Positions 46,239 to 57,519 of a stretch of 64,000 bases of DNA are shown here, in pieces. Origin of the DNA: Heterostelium multicystogenum (lineage: Eukaryota; Evosea; Eumycetozoa; Acytosteliales; Acytosteliaceae). The stretch covers positions 1 through 64,000 of the forward strand of contig RCNN01000203.1 in the NCBI GenBank assembly GCA_003667245.1, given 5' to 3'. The position numbers were made by a program, and so were the translations under genes. Every line of letters begins with the position of its first letter. Within the stretch, counting starts at the first letter, position 1. The notes beneath the pieces are model-generated. The model searched no databases. It was not told the DNA's origin and was given only the letters and a program-made list of their open reading frames with translations.

Positions 46239-48247
46239 TTAGAGCTTTCTCTTGAGAGTGGTTTTGGCGGGTGCAGTTGTTGATTCCTTTGTAGCTGAAA
46301 CTTTGGTGGTGGCGGCGGCGGTAGTGGTTGGTTTGGAAACTGTTTTCTTTGATTCGGTGGTGGCTGTGGTGGTAGTTTTCTTTGGAGCTGGAGTTGGTTC
46401 AGCAGCTTTCTTTGGTTCAGCTACTTTTTTTACAATCTTCTTTGGTTCGGCGGCTACTGGAGTTGCAGCAACTGGCTCTACTTTCTTTGGAGCTGGAGTG
46501 GGTTCAGCAGCTTTCTTTGATTTCTTAGCTGAGGTTGGAGCAGCAACTAGTTCCTCTGATTTCTTTGGTGTTTCAACTTTAGCTGGAGTTGGCTCTGGAG
46601 CAGATTTCTTTGGTGTTTCAGCAGCTTTCTTTGATTTCTTGGCTGAAGTTGGAGCAGCAACTGGCTCCTCTGATTTCTTTGGTGTTTCAACTTTAGCTGG
46701 AGTTGGTTGTGGAGTAGTTTTCTTTGGTGTTTCAGCAGCCTTCTTTGATTTCTTAGCTGAAGTTGGAGCAGCAACTGGCTCTTCTACTTTCTTTGGTGTT
46801 TCAACTTTAGCTGGAGCTGGTTGTGGAGTGGTTTTCTTTGGTGTTTCAGCAGCCTTCTTTGATTTCTTGGCTGAAGTTGGAGCAGCAACTGACTCTTCTA
46901 CTTTCTTTGGTGTTTCAACTTTAGCTGGAGTTGGTTCTACTGTTGTTTTCTTTGGTGTTTCAGCAGCCTTCTTTGATTTCTTAGCTGAGGTTGGAGCAGC
47001 AACTGGCTCCTCTGGTTTCTTTGGTGTATCTACTTTAGCTGAAGTTGGCTTTGGTTTTTCAGCCTTCTTTCCATTGGTTGAAGAGGAGGCAGCTGGTTCT
47101 TCAACTTTCTCAGTGACAACAGCTTTAGAGTCGTTAGTCTTCAATTTCTTATTTGCATTTTGCTTAGTTTTGATTGGTTTTTCATTTGATTCTTCGACTT
47201 CGGTCATTTCAGCATCCAAAACTTGGGTGAAGATTGGTAGGGTTGGTGATTTTTGAGACTTCAAACCAATGTTGCTGAATGTTGTATAGCCACCATCGTA
47301 GAGTGATGCAAACTTTTGGCAAACTACATTCAAATTCTCGAATATCTGTTCGTTTGTGAGTGAAGTATCACCAATTTTGATAGTAGCTGATTTGTTATTG
47401 GTGGTATTGAATCCAATATATTTGTGCATATTTGAAATTATTTTCCATGATGATCCAAACTTTAAATCTAAAACATATGGAGTCCTGAAGGTAAATGAAA
47501 AGAGAGCATTAATAAACGCTACATTGAAGTTGGTAGTGATGTTTTACTTACTTTGATGATGCATAAAAGATCTTTCCAAGACACTTGTGTAAAACATTGT
47601 AAAGTGAAGCGCAAGCTACAAAGACATCATATGAATCTCTAAGTTTACGTCTGTCTTCGAATTGACGGTAATCAGTGAAAATCTCACGGATTGTAACTAT
47701 GGTTGCATTGACTGAAATTTTATCTAACTTTTTTTGAACACTCTCCTTAGCTTTTTCGGGTATAATCATGCAAATGTCAACTTTATCTAAAGATACATGT
47801 GGAAGCTCACTGTTTTCAATAGATCGATTTAGATTGATTAGTTAGATCCAATTGCCACATAATAATAATAAAACTAATAATAATGGTTGCGACATACAGG
47901 ATTTCAAATCTAGTCTTTTCTTTAATGCACTTCTTGGTTGGTGAAAAAACTGCAAAAAGAGAGGAACTATCGTTTAAAAGGTCGTTTTGTTCATCGTTTT
48001 GTGTAAATTTCTTTAGCTCTTGCAAAGCTTTGTTGATCTAGTGTTAAGATAAATAAAATCAGTAACTACTTCCTGTTAATAATGCACATGATCCATCAGC
48101 AAAACCATTCAATTTGAATGTAATTGACGATAACATGCATATAACCTATAGAGATAGATTGATAGATAGATATAAGGTAGATAAACCTACATAAGATTTG
48201 TTGTTCTGCAAGACTTTGGTAAATGCTTCGGCGTGTGTAGTAGTCAT
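46239..48247 (-). CDS. Ribosomal L1 domain-containing protein (RSL1D1/Utp30-like)
   Basis: Proteins of this family sit in the nucleolus and act in ribosome biogenesis. Four exons are fully in frame after splicing: 48191-48247, 47898-48037, 47552-47809 and 46239-47484. Exon 1 is MTTTHAEAFTKVLQNNKSY. The L1 fold is seen in LPHVSLDKVDICMII, REIFTDYRQFEDRRKLRDSY, DVFVACASLYNVLHKCLGK and KYIGFNTTNNKSATIKIGDT. The C-terminal half is a Lys/Ala/Pro/Glu-rich tail of 38-residue repeats built on KKVEEPVAAPTSAKKSKKAA, ending TTLKRKL. This kind of basic tail is common in nucleolar proteins (histone-H1-like). Start and exons are unambiguous. Confidence 0.88.
46480..47060 (-). repeat. 114 bp coding tandem repeats
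   Basis: About five or six copies of a 114 bp (38-codon) unit lie in the tail of the L1-domain protein. Each encodes a PAKVETPKK...EEPVAAPTSAKKSKKAAETPKK-type module (about 38 residues), with substitutions between copies. Shorter, degenerate units continue towards the C-terminus. The antisense strand is accidentally open, giving a spurious 334-codon Phe/Gly/Ala-rich ORF. Confidence 0.88.
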
Positions 48248-49006
48248 TTTCAATTCGATTGAGGTTACTCTAGCTAGTTATCAATTAAATAAAACTAAAA
48301 ATTAAATCTACTTATATTAAGATGAAAACAAACAAAAGAAACAATACAATTTGCGGAGTATTGTAATTCTTTTTACATAGATAGACTCGTCGTTCGTTAT
48401 TTGTCAAATTTTCATTTTTTTCTTATTTATTTTTTAGCTGCAGCCCTTTTCAAATTAATAACGTTTTGATCATTTGTTTTTGTGACACAAAAAAGTTATT
48501 TGTGACAAAGCTTTCAATGACATTCATTGATTGTGGATACTTTCCAAATATAATAAGGTATTTATTATATTTTGATAATTTAGTTTTATAAGTCAAAATA
48601 AGTTGTTATCTGATTTAAATTTCACATTAATTTAAATATAAATTGAATTTAATTGATATCTTGTTTCGAAAATCTATCTTATAATACTTAATAAAATAGA
48701 GTGATAGATCAACAGTAGAAATAGATAATGATAGATAAAAATATATTGAATAATGTAAATATTTAAATTTAGGAATTTGATAATCAAATTTACAATTGGA
48801 AATATCTTTACCAGGATTGTTTCCTTGGGAACCAAACATCTTCATATTGGAAATATCTTTTCAAAAGTCAGATTTTACTGAGTTTTTTAGATTTTTTTTA
48901 TTTTTGATGCTAAATTTTAATCCTTGATTCCTATTCAAGAATCTTTACTTTTGGACCATTTGCGAATGGATATCTTATCTTTTATTAAAGATAATTATTA
49001 GTTAAG
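48248..49006. other. Divergent intergenic region
   Basis: About 760 bp lies between the L1-domain gene and the beta-lactamase-like gene. A minus-strand ORF (48627-48845) begins MKMFGSQGNNPGKDISNC, but it becomes A+T-rich noise and lacks support. A TTTATTAAAG box lies about 35 bp before the downstream ATG. Confidence 0.5.
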
Positions 49007-50061
49007 ATGTACAATTGTAAAATATTATATACTACATTGTTGCTTTTGATATTTGTAGTTTCAGCCATTTCTGGTAGTACTCCAATTTCTACAAATTCCG
49101 AAAGAGGTCTACCTTCAAACTGCACTGCTCCAAATATAACTAGATTGTACGAGTACATTGACTCAACGGTCGCATCCTATGATTATTGTAATGGTACAGA
49201 GTGGGGTTTCACTGATTTCTCCACAACTATACTCTCAAACAATGCAAATATCGGACAACAGACTGCATCAACTATCAAATTATGGATATTGATGGCTGTC
49301 TTACAAGATATCAATAATGGACTTTATACATTGGACACCCCAGTTTATTGCTCAGGACAAAACATCGATGTTGATGGTTGCTTGGAATTAATGATTGGAA
49401 TATCAGATAATTGTGCAACTTTTGATATGGCAAAATTAACAAAACTTTCACATGTCAATGAAGTAGGTCCTCTGAAATCATTCATACTCAAATGATACTA
49501 ACTATTGTATAATTAATCAACTAGTTATTCGTGCAATTGGGAATGAAAAATAGTGGATTCCATGAATGGTGTTTCACTACTTGCCCAGGTTATACATCAC
49601 CTTGTCCAAATAATGATGGAACTGGTCTCGAAAATACACTTAGTTCACAAGATGTCATCACCGGTTTGACTCAATTGGCCAATTACCAAGCTTTGGGCGT
49701 CAATGCAACCTATCAGGCTTACAAATATTTATTGACAGCTCATGGATGGACTCCAATGCTTGGAAGATTTGTACCATCCCCAGTAGCACATAAACAAGGA
49801 TGGTTACCAGCAGACGATGGATACCAACCATTCACCGAGAATGATGAAGCAATTGTTTTCACAGAGTGTGGTGAATACGCCGCATCGGTTATGATTACTA
49901 GAACTTGGACAAATCCACAAGAGGACACAGTTGCATTGAATCTTGGTGCTCAAATAGGACGTCTAGCATATTGCACTATGGTTCCTTTTGGAGTAGCAAA
50001 TGATGGTACACCATGCTCAGAAACCTGGTCACAACCACCCCCATCCCCAGTCGGATGTTAA
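49007..50061 (+). CDS. Secreted class A beta-lactamase-like protein
   Basis: Two exons (49007-49462, 49525-50061) join in phase 0 to give about 330 residues. A signal peptide (YTTLLLLIFVVSAISG) is present. The serine penicilloyl-hydrolase fold is marked by S88-T-I-K91 (SxxK), S133-D-N135 (SDN) and K242-Q-G244 in the position of KTG. LGMKNSGFHEW matches the LGM strand of class A enzymes, and NTLSSQDVITGLTQL matches the TTP/SxxD helix after the omega loop. The canonical Thr/Ser of K[TS]G is Gln, and I cannot place an E166 equivalent with certainty, so true beta-lactamase activity is doubtful. Several Cys suggest disulfides and secretion. It may act on bacterial wall peptides or other esters/amides. 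The intron and A+T-rich codons show a gene long settled in this genome, though the family is chiefly bacterial. Confidence 0.8.
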
Positions 50062-50106
50062 TTTATATTAGAAATACAACTAAACTCGAGTTTATTGATA
50101 ATAAAT

Positions 50107-50994
50107 TTAGAATAGTAATACAAATATTAAAATTACAGTACAGATTAATAGAGATATGGATGATAGTAATCGAGTACCAAAGGAAAATCCTGGTGGTAAA
50201 TCACAACCATCAAAGGTTGTGAATTGTAATCCACTATCGGTGATGTCATTTGCTCTTACTCCATTCATCTTAACAATGATTTCTTCGTCGAAAATCGATG
50301 TTATTTTCAAGGAGTAACTTCCAGCTAGGTTATTGGAAACTTCGAAATAGTTATAGTTGGTCCTCTTGATTTCATTATATTGTGGATTACTTCCAATTTG
50401 GATGGCCATTGATTTTACACCAACTCTATGATTGAAAACCATGAATCCTGCCCAATTGTCATTGGATCCATCTTTTGTCTTAACCTTGATTGATCCACCC
50501 AAATCGCATGGCACCATTTGATATTGAATATCTTTTAAGACACCAATACGTAACTCTGCCAATTCCTGAAATGCCTCAACACTTAAATCGAAATGTGCTT
50601 CTGGCCCTGAACAATGCTCTTGGTTATATTGGGCTGGACACTCGTCTGTCACAACAACAGTGATGGGGTCACTATTATTTCGAAAAACCATAAAACAAAT
50701 TCCACAAGTTGCAGCATTATTAAAGTATTTTGTACTCAAAGCAACTATTTTATTTGTTTTAGGACCTAAAATTTAATTAAAGTGTTAATTTGGAAATATG
50801 AGCAATATATCAAATTTTGATTTACCTGTTTCACTAAATAAATTTTTGTATCCACATGCTCCATTGTCTGGTGTTGTATAATAGGTTGCAGATCCATCAT
50901 TTCTGGTCGAATCAACTGAGCATGCTGCTTCAGTGTCTCCTAATACTGGGGAATTCAGTAATAAAATACAAAAAATACTTATATATAGTTTCAT
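50107..50994 (-). CDS. Expansin-like protein
   Basis: Expansins loosen cellulose-rich walls non-enzymatically, and dictyostelids use relatives in the stalk and cell wall. Exon 1 (50826-50994) has a signal peptide (MKLYISIFCILLLNSPVLGD) and the DPBB/GH45-like start YYTTPDNGACGYKNLF. A 60 bp intron (50766-50825) precedes exon 2: CGICFMVFRNN, VVVTDECPAQYNQEHCSG, the HFDLSVEAFQELA motif typical of expansin domain 1, and IQYQMVPC. The C-terminal beta-sandwich carries YNYFEVSNNLAGSYSLKIT. A hydrophobic C-terminus (SISLLICTVILIFVLLF) suggests a membrane or GPI-type anchor. The gene is in frame. Its stop lies 45 bp from that of the beta-lactamase-like gene. Confidence 0.88.
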
Positions 50995-51535
50995 TATATA
51001 TTTATAGAGATATTAAGAAATTGTATTAATCCAAAGTTATTGAAAATGTTAATTTAGTAAATGAAGATTTAAGATTAAGATTGATAAATAATCATCCTAA
51101 AGTCTGTTAATTGTAATTAATTGTTTTTAATTAAATCTCAAATAGATAGATAGGATCTAAAAATAAATAGAAACCTACTTTCCTATCTATAACCAAACAC
51201 ACACTTATATACCACAGTAAGATAACTTTCTTTGATCAATGAAAAAAATGTGTGTTTTCATACACAAATAAAACTGACAATATTCTTTGACAGACAGAAA
51301 ATTGTACCACATTTTCATCAATTACCCTTTTAGCTGTTTTTTTCCTATTATCAATCTAAAATTGGATTAAATATTACAGTGGCTATTTTGTACCATTTTA
51401 TCCTATCAATGAAATGAATGTATTTAAATTAGGATTTGTTCTAACTAACCGATCACATACCTATATATAATAATTGTACTACAAAATACAACGGGTAAGG
51501 TATGTTTGGGTAAAATCAATTTTATTATTATTAAT
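50995..51535. other. Expansin upstream region
   Basis: This is 540 bp between the expansin start and the stop of the receptor-like gene, both on the minus strand. It is A+T-rich with no ORF. It presumably holds the expansin promoter and the 3' UTR of the receptor gene. Confidence 0.55.
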
Positions 51536-54500
51536 TTAGTTTAATCTATCCATTTTTAGATTATTTTCTTTGATTTTCTCTTTGAGGTGAGAAATCAATC
51601 TTTTCTTTCTTATATAAAACACGGTCAAGCTTAATAAGCTTAGAAAAACAACACCACCAACGACGCTAACTGTAATGATGAGTGTTCGTTTTGATTTCTC
51701 ACAGCTTACATCACTTTGTACCAGCACTGAAAAGTTTGGATCAATGATACACTCCTGACACTGAGGCAACTGAATTCCAATCATTGTGTGTCCTGTCTCA
51801 GTGCTGGTTGACAGAACTTGATTTCTTGTTGGTGTTGGCTTGCCATCCGATAGAATTCTATTAATGAAGGAGCCATAGAAAACATTGTTGTCTTTAGAGA
51901 TTTTCAGATACTTCAAATCATTGTTGCCATCGGTTCCAAAGATGTCAAGCTTATTACCACAGCTATCGTATTGATCTTCAATCTTTGTGTTGAAAACAAC
52001 TCTAAGATAGTTGAGATTCGATTGGAATTGCCAACCTTTGATGGTGATTGCCACTTTCAAAGAGTTTGGGGGGAGATATGATGTGATTCCTGCAAATTCG
52101 ACTGTTCTTTCTTTTGGAGAGTATTGGATAGTAGTCAATACATAGGGTGATGAAACATTCAAAAGGTAATAAAGATTTGTCAGGTCACCAGTGGTGTCAT
52201 TTGAGAATCGCCAATTGGTGACATTCAACTCGGCTATAACAACATCAGTTATGTCCACTTCTTGAATAGATTGAATATAAAAATCGAAAATTACATTCTC
52301 AGAAGCAAATGATGCAGAAGGTGTTATGGTATTTGTGATCACAGTACCATTTCCAGTCCTATATTCACAATAGTTTCCGCCAAATCCTGTATTGCATTTG
52401 CACTTTCTATCGGAACAGATACCATTTCCAGAGCATTCATCATTCTCTCCACAATCGTTTGTTGAGACAATATCATCTAAAATTTATGGATTTGATAAGT
52501 AAAAAAAAAACGAATGTTGTATTCATTTTGGTATTGAAGACTTACCAACTTTAACAGTTGTTTGGTATGGATGAGAGCCACCATCAATTGTAAGAGTAAC
52601 ATATCCAACAGTCAAAGGTCCAACAACGTTACATAATATATTTGTAATATTAAATGTTTTTATAAAACAATCCTTATTATCTAATTTGATGATGGCTTGT
52701 GAGATGTTGTCAAAGGTACCATAGATGTTGAAATCCCCACCATTTTTATTGATTTGTGAATAAGAAGTGACAACAACAAGATCTTTTATATAATGAAATT
52801 AATTAGATTCTTATTTGATAAATTGAAATTAGGAATACTTACATGGAGTAAAGTTCAAAGTGTTCTCAATGGTTTGATAAGGATTGATTAAAAGAATTTT
52901 CTGTGTACCTCTAACATTATTAGTTTGACATTCGGCATTGGTTGTATTAAATATTAAACTCTGACATGTAAACGAATTAATCTTTATCGTATATGTTGTG
53001 TTTATATCAAATGTCCCAATAATTTGCAAGGTGAAAGAGTTTTCTTGAAAGGGAGTAATTTTCATATCTGATATTTTTGTGGCTAGAAATAAATGTAAAT
53101 ATGATAAATTATATTTTCTATTCCAATATAATTACTTACGATCAGTATGCCATGTGATATTACGGCTAAAATAAGCAAACTCAGCCAACACAGTTCCGGA
53201 AGGTTTTTTAAGATAATATCTAATTTTCTTTTATATTAGTAGGAATAACTCATTTTCCAGCTGTTTGAAAATATTTACATAAATTCAGTGTTTGGGTATA
53301 CCATAGAAAACGAAGGAACATCTTTATATCCCAGATTTTTTCCTGTGATGGTTAAATAGTTTGGAGTGTTACCAAGAAATACAAAATTATCTTTATCTAA
53401 TTTAAATTCTGATAATATATTAATATCTTTGAAAGTAATAAATATATTTTACTAATGATGTAGCTTACCACATTGGAATCCATTTGGAACTGAATATTTT
53501 GCGGGGAGGAATACTTTTATAGATGAGTATGCACAATTCAGGCAATCGGGTCCCTCGTTCAATGAAGTATTGGAAAAATAAAAATTCTTAGTTTGGCATA
53601 TAAAATCTGGTATTCTTCCAATTAGCCCAGGGTTATGAGATACATCAAAAAGAGAATAATTTCTTTGAGTTGAATAATCAATTGGAATAGTACCTGTCAA
53701 CATATTTGTAGATAATCCTCTAATAATGTATTAGTGTTTTGTCAAAAATAAAAGGAAATATGAAATTTACACATTAACACTGATATTACTTCGTAGCCAG
53801 GAAATAGGTGGCCAAGAATTTAGATTTAAGTTATTAAGATATAGATGAATCAATTCTTTGGTATTGTTAATTGTTAAACTTCCATATTTCATGTATCTAA
53901 TTGAAAATTTAGATTAAATTAATTGATGGTCAATGACAATAATGAATATATAATAAATCTTACAGATAATTGAGAGGGTACATTGAAAGGTCATTGTTCT
54001 GTAATGAAGCTCCTAGTAAATACCTATTAAATTGTTAGAGTCTCTTAAAATTTTTAATAATAAATTTTACTTCGATACTACAATGTTTCCAATTTGGAAC
54101 CTCTTCGAATTCCTGTTGTAACTCTATTAAAAGAATTTTGTACATTAAAATTTCTCACCAAATTAGAGTCCAAAATTATAACTGTATTATTTGTATGGAC
54201 TGTAGAGACACTAAAAAGAAGAGATTAGCAAATAGTTACAGGTATTCATTAAAATTGGCAATATTTACAATGAAACAAGATTTGGGAAGTTTTCTTGTCT
54301 TAGGATCAGTTCCAATGTGTTTGTTGTATTCAAATCAAAAGTTCTGGTTAAAAGAAAATGATAAGTTGTCATGTAGTGAGTAAGTGGCTGCTAAATTGAT
54401 ACATACATATAAGTTAAATTTTGGTATAGTTGGTCATTTCTGATATCTGTACTACCACATTGGTATGTTAAAGTCCTTAATTTCATTAACAATGAATTTT

Positions 54501-55233
54501 GAAGAGTAGGTATGACTTTGCCAATTTGACAAAAACTTAATCACGAAACGATGTTAGAATTTAAATACTCATAGATGTTATTAATTCTTACAAATTTATA
54601 ACTGGTATATATTTTGGGAAGCCATCATTCATTATAAGATCCCGTACATTTGCAAAACTAAATGAACTCAGTTGACTATTTTCTGGTTGATCAAACATGT
54701 CAAGCAAAGGTATGTTGGGAACCAAAACATTATTTAATTGAAATGACTTAAGATCAGGAAAATATAATTTGGTCAATGGACCTGGATCTTGGAATTGGAT
54801 CGATGAGAATGAAAAAGTTGGATGACTGAAAGATTAAATAAAGGTGAGAAAACATTGAACAATCAAAGCAGAATTTACAATACCTACAAATTAATGACGA
54901 TTTCCTCTGATGAATTGGTTTTTGATGGCTCACATACAAATGTGGTCTTTTGTGAATCCAACGATGCTATTGTACTACAATTTACACCATTTGCATTTAA
55001 TGGGATTTTATATTGATAAATGATCCATTGTATCGATTTTACTATGTTAAATACAAAAAAGTTAGAGAAATCTAAATCATCTACTATAAGCACAGAACCT
55101 CTATTGATTTGACTCGACATGGATCGAAAACTATGTAAGAAATATACATACAGGTATCTTGATTTATAACCAACTGTGATGAGCAAATGCAACAGTAATA
55201 TGTCAAGATCAATAAAATAATATATCTAAGCAT
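51536..55233 (-). CDS. ComC-like receptor: LRR, TIG, EGF, one TM segment
   Basis: This multi-exon minus-strand gene starts at the ATG 55233 with a signal peptide (MLRYIILLILTYYCCIC). Small exons of 60-250 bp encode leucine-rich repeats (for example MLTGTIPIDYS and GLIGRIPDFICQ). TIG/IPT-like beta-sandwich segments follow (NYLTITGKNLGYKD, FTLQIIGTFDINTTYTIKIN and similar), each split by short introns. A classic EGF module (CSGNGICSDRKCKCNTGFGGNYC) comes next. A long extracellular domain (NVIFDFYIQSIQEVDITDVV, TITPSASF) leads to one membrane helix (LIITVSVVGGVVFLSLLSLTVFY) and a short basic tail ending KMDRLN. This domain order matches the ComC-type cell-surface proteins of Dictyostelium, some of which act in cell-type proportioning. 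The ligand is unknown. Exon ends are only partly resolved. Confidence 0.8.
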
Positions 55234-55898
55234 ATTTTAATCAGATATATATATATCATATAAGAAGAATGAAACTAGTTTCTAATATGTAGATATTCCA
55301 TCCCAAAATGATTCTTGATTTATAGTTTTGGATTTTTTAAGATTCTAAAAAAATCATAAAATCACGGTTCTTAGCAAATGTAGAAAAAAAAATTCATTTT
55401 TGTGGATGAACGAATTACAGTAATGGGGATTTTCCAAAAAATTTGCAGTTAGTTGCACAATTACCATCGAGACTCCAAATTTGAAGATATCCTTTTGTTT
55501 GAAAGAATCATTATTCAAAGTTGTTTTTATAACATTTCTTAGTTCTATTTATTTATCTATCAAGGTGTTTAGAATGATTTTTTTCATTTAATTATCCAAA
55601 GAATTATAATTAATATTCGTTCTTAAAGGATTTCAAACAAAAAAATAAACTTAAATTTTGTATTTAATTTAATTAATTTTGAGAGTGGTTATGAATGCTG
55701 ATCATATGATTTTTGTTTTTCTCATCATTAACGATAAAACACTGACTTTAATTAAAAAAGTGTTGTTTTTTTGTTTTTTTGTTTTTTTTTGAATTTTTGT
55801 AAATTTAAAATTAAAACTGTTTCCATATACAACACACAGATATATATATATAAAATAAATTTAGCAATCAATCAGGGTTCATCAGGTGATTTTTTAAT
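55234..55898. other. Divergent intergenic region
   Basis: About 660 bp of A+T-rich sequence lies between the receptor gene and the phosphatase gene. It has a TTTTTTGTTTTTTTGTTTTTTTTT tract at about 55768-55792 followed by a TATATATATATAAAATAAAT element at 55841-55860, about 40-60 bp before the ATG. This looks like a TATA box plus T-run promoter. Confidence 0.5.
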
Positions 55899-56742
55899 AT
55901 GGCGATTTATGTGACTAGACATGGTTTAAGAGAGGATTGGGTCAATAGAGAGTGGCGAAAGACTGCTGCTCGACCATCCGATCCACCATTGTCTGCTGAA
56001 GGTTTAGTTGTTGCTTCGGAGTTGGGTGAGGCATGTAAGGAGAAGTACAACGACATCCAACACATCATCTGTTCACCCATGGAGAGATGTGTCCAGACTG
56101 CTAATGAAATTGCAAAGCGATTGAACTTGAAGATCAAGATCGATAATGGTGTCATTGAATATCTTGGACACAACCCAGACGAGTCTTTGCAACCATTGTC
56201 CATTGAAGAATTAGCTAAATCCTATCCAATTGATACAACTTACCAACCATCCACTAGTAAGTCCAAGCATTACTTGCACTACTGCAATAAACTTGTTTAG
56301 CATTAACTAACACTCCTTAAACTATTAGCCCAAGTACCAGGTGCAGAAACAGAACAAGATGTAATGAATAGAACAAAGTAGGTATCTTTATTAATTTAAC
56401 ACTGTCAATAAGCTTAGGAATGAGTATTGATACCATCATTGTATTTGGTTGGGTAAATTAAGGAAAGCTTTTGTATATTTTTCAGAAAAGTTTGAGAACC
56501 AAACATATATTATTGTCACCCATGCAGCAACATTGATTGCAATTTGTAGAAGTATTATAAATGATCCATCATATCCATTCAGATCTGGTGTATGTAGTTT
56601 AACCAAGTTTGTCGAATCAAAGACCGCAGTCAATCCAGAGGACAAATGGACAGTCGAGTTCACTGGTGAAGTCTCTTATTTGAAGAAAGGTGAACAATTT
56701 CACTGGACATTCCAAAACCAAAGAACTAAGCGAATGAAATAA
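55899..56742 (+). CDS. Histidine phosphatase (phosphoglycerate-mutase-like) family protein
   Basis: Three exons (55899-56256, 56329-56377, 56463-56742) join into 228 residues with no frame error. The N-terminal motif IYVTRHGLREDW contains the catalytic RHG with the phospho-accepting His. IICSPMERCVQTANEIAKRL is the second arginine motif. GAETEQDVMNR is the acidic loop, and YIIVTHAATLIAICRSII holds the second catalytic His. The short form and RHGxRxDxxN sequence resemble the UBASH3/STS-1 and TFIIIC-tau55 subgroup rather than glycolytic mutase. The substrate is unknown. Introns are 72 and 85 bp. Confidence 0.87.
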
Positions 56743-56841
56743 AGTAATCATTTAGGAGACCAATTAAGAAATGATAAATATATAGTACAAATTTATTTAG
56801 GTTCATTGAAATCATATCTATACAAAGGCACACAATGGCAT

Positions 56842-57519
56842 TTATCTTCTTATTCTGGAGTTGGTGAACCAAATATTAACTTGTTTCTCGGACAAACCAT
56901 ATTTCATTGCTAGTTGTATCTTTTCTTCTTTGGAGGGATAGTTATTGGATTCAAATACTCTCATTAAGGCAGCCTTTGACTCTGGAGTGAATTTTCCTTT
57001 AGCTTTTAGCATGGATACCTTGGAGTCAATAGTGAATGGTGAAAAATAGCTTTCTTTGAGCACATTAAGGTATTGGGAGTAGTAGTTTTCAACATCATTG
57101 CCCAGAGCCTTGGAAAGACCTTCAATTTCTTGAAGGACTACAATATAGTTTCTTAGAAATTCCAACAGGTTATGATCATTTATTTGTCCTACCTGAAGAA
57201 ATTGTTGTTTGAATTTTTTTAAAATACATATCTCTAACATTCTTTCTTTCTAGGTTGTCATAGCATGGTGCTGAAATATTATAACGTAACATAGTATATA
57301 AGAGAAATAATAATTCTTCTCCATTGAGTTGATTTATATTAGATTCCATTCTATTCTCTTTGTAGTTATAAGAATATGTGTAAATTGAATTGATAAGAAA
57401 TGAAAGGCTAGACCATTAATATAAAAAGTACCTGTTCAGCTGTTGGGAAAGAGTGTTGGAATTTGGAAACCTTTAAAAATAATTCTAATATGTCCCCATC
57501 CATCGTTCCATCTCCAACA
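56842..57519 (-). CDS. Homeobox transcription factor
   Basis: The C-terminal 50 residues form a typical 60-position homeodomain: TPESKAALMRVFESNNYPSK, then LSEKQVNIWFTNSRIRR, with the hallmark W48, F49, N51 and R53. Position 50 is Thr, which is uncommon. The stop follows directly after helix 3. There is no three-residue TALE insertion. An upstream helical region (FLRNYIVVLQEIEGLSKALG) has PBC-like or coiled-coil character. A one-base slip near 57200 joins it to NINQLNGEELLFLLYTMLRY. An upstream exon at 57432-57519 (GDILELFLKVSKFQHSFPTA) splices in phase through a 76 bp intron (57356-57431). The true 5' end may lie further upstream. A dictyostelid Hbx/Wariai-type developmental regulator is likely, but orthology is not resolved. 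Confidence 0.78.

Noticed and set aside
46252..47256. A 334-codon plus-strand ORF rich in Phe, Gly, Ala and Val
   Set aside because: It is the antisense of the Lys/Ala/Pro repeat tail of the L1-domain protein. Its regularity only mirrors the 114 bp repeats.
48627..48845. ORF starting MKMFGSQGNNPG
   Set aside because: The first 15 residues look coding, but the rest is Ile/Tyr/Phe/Leu noise. It remains possible as the first exon of a tiny gene, but there is no acceptor or second exon I can support.
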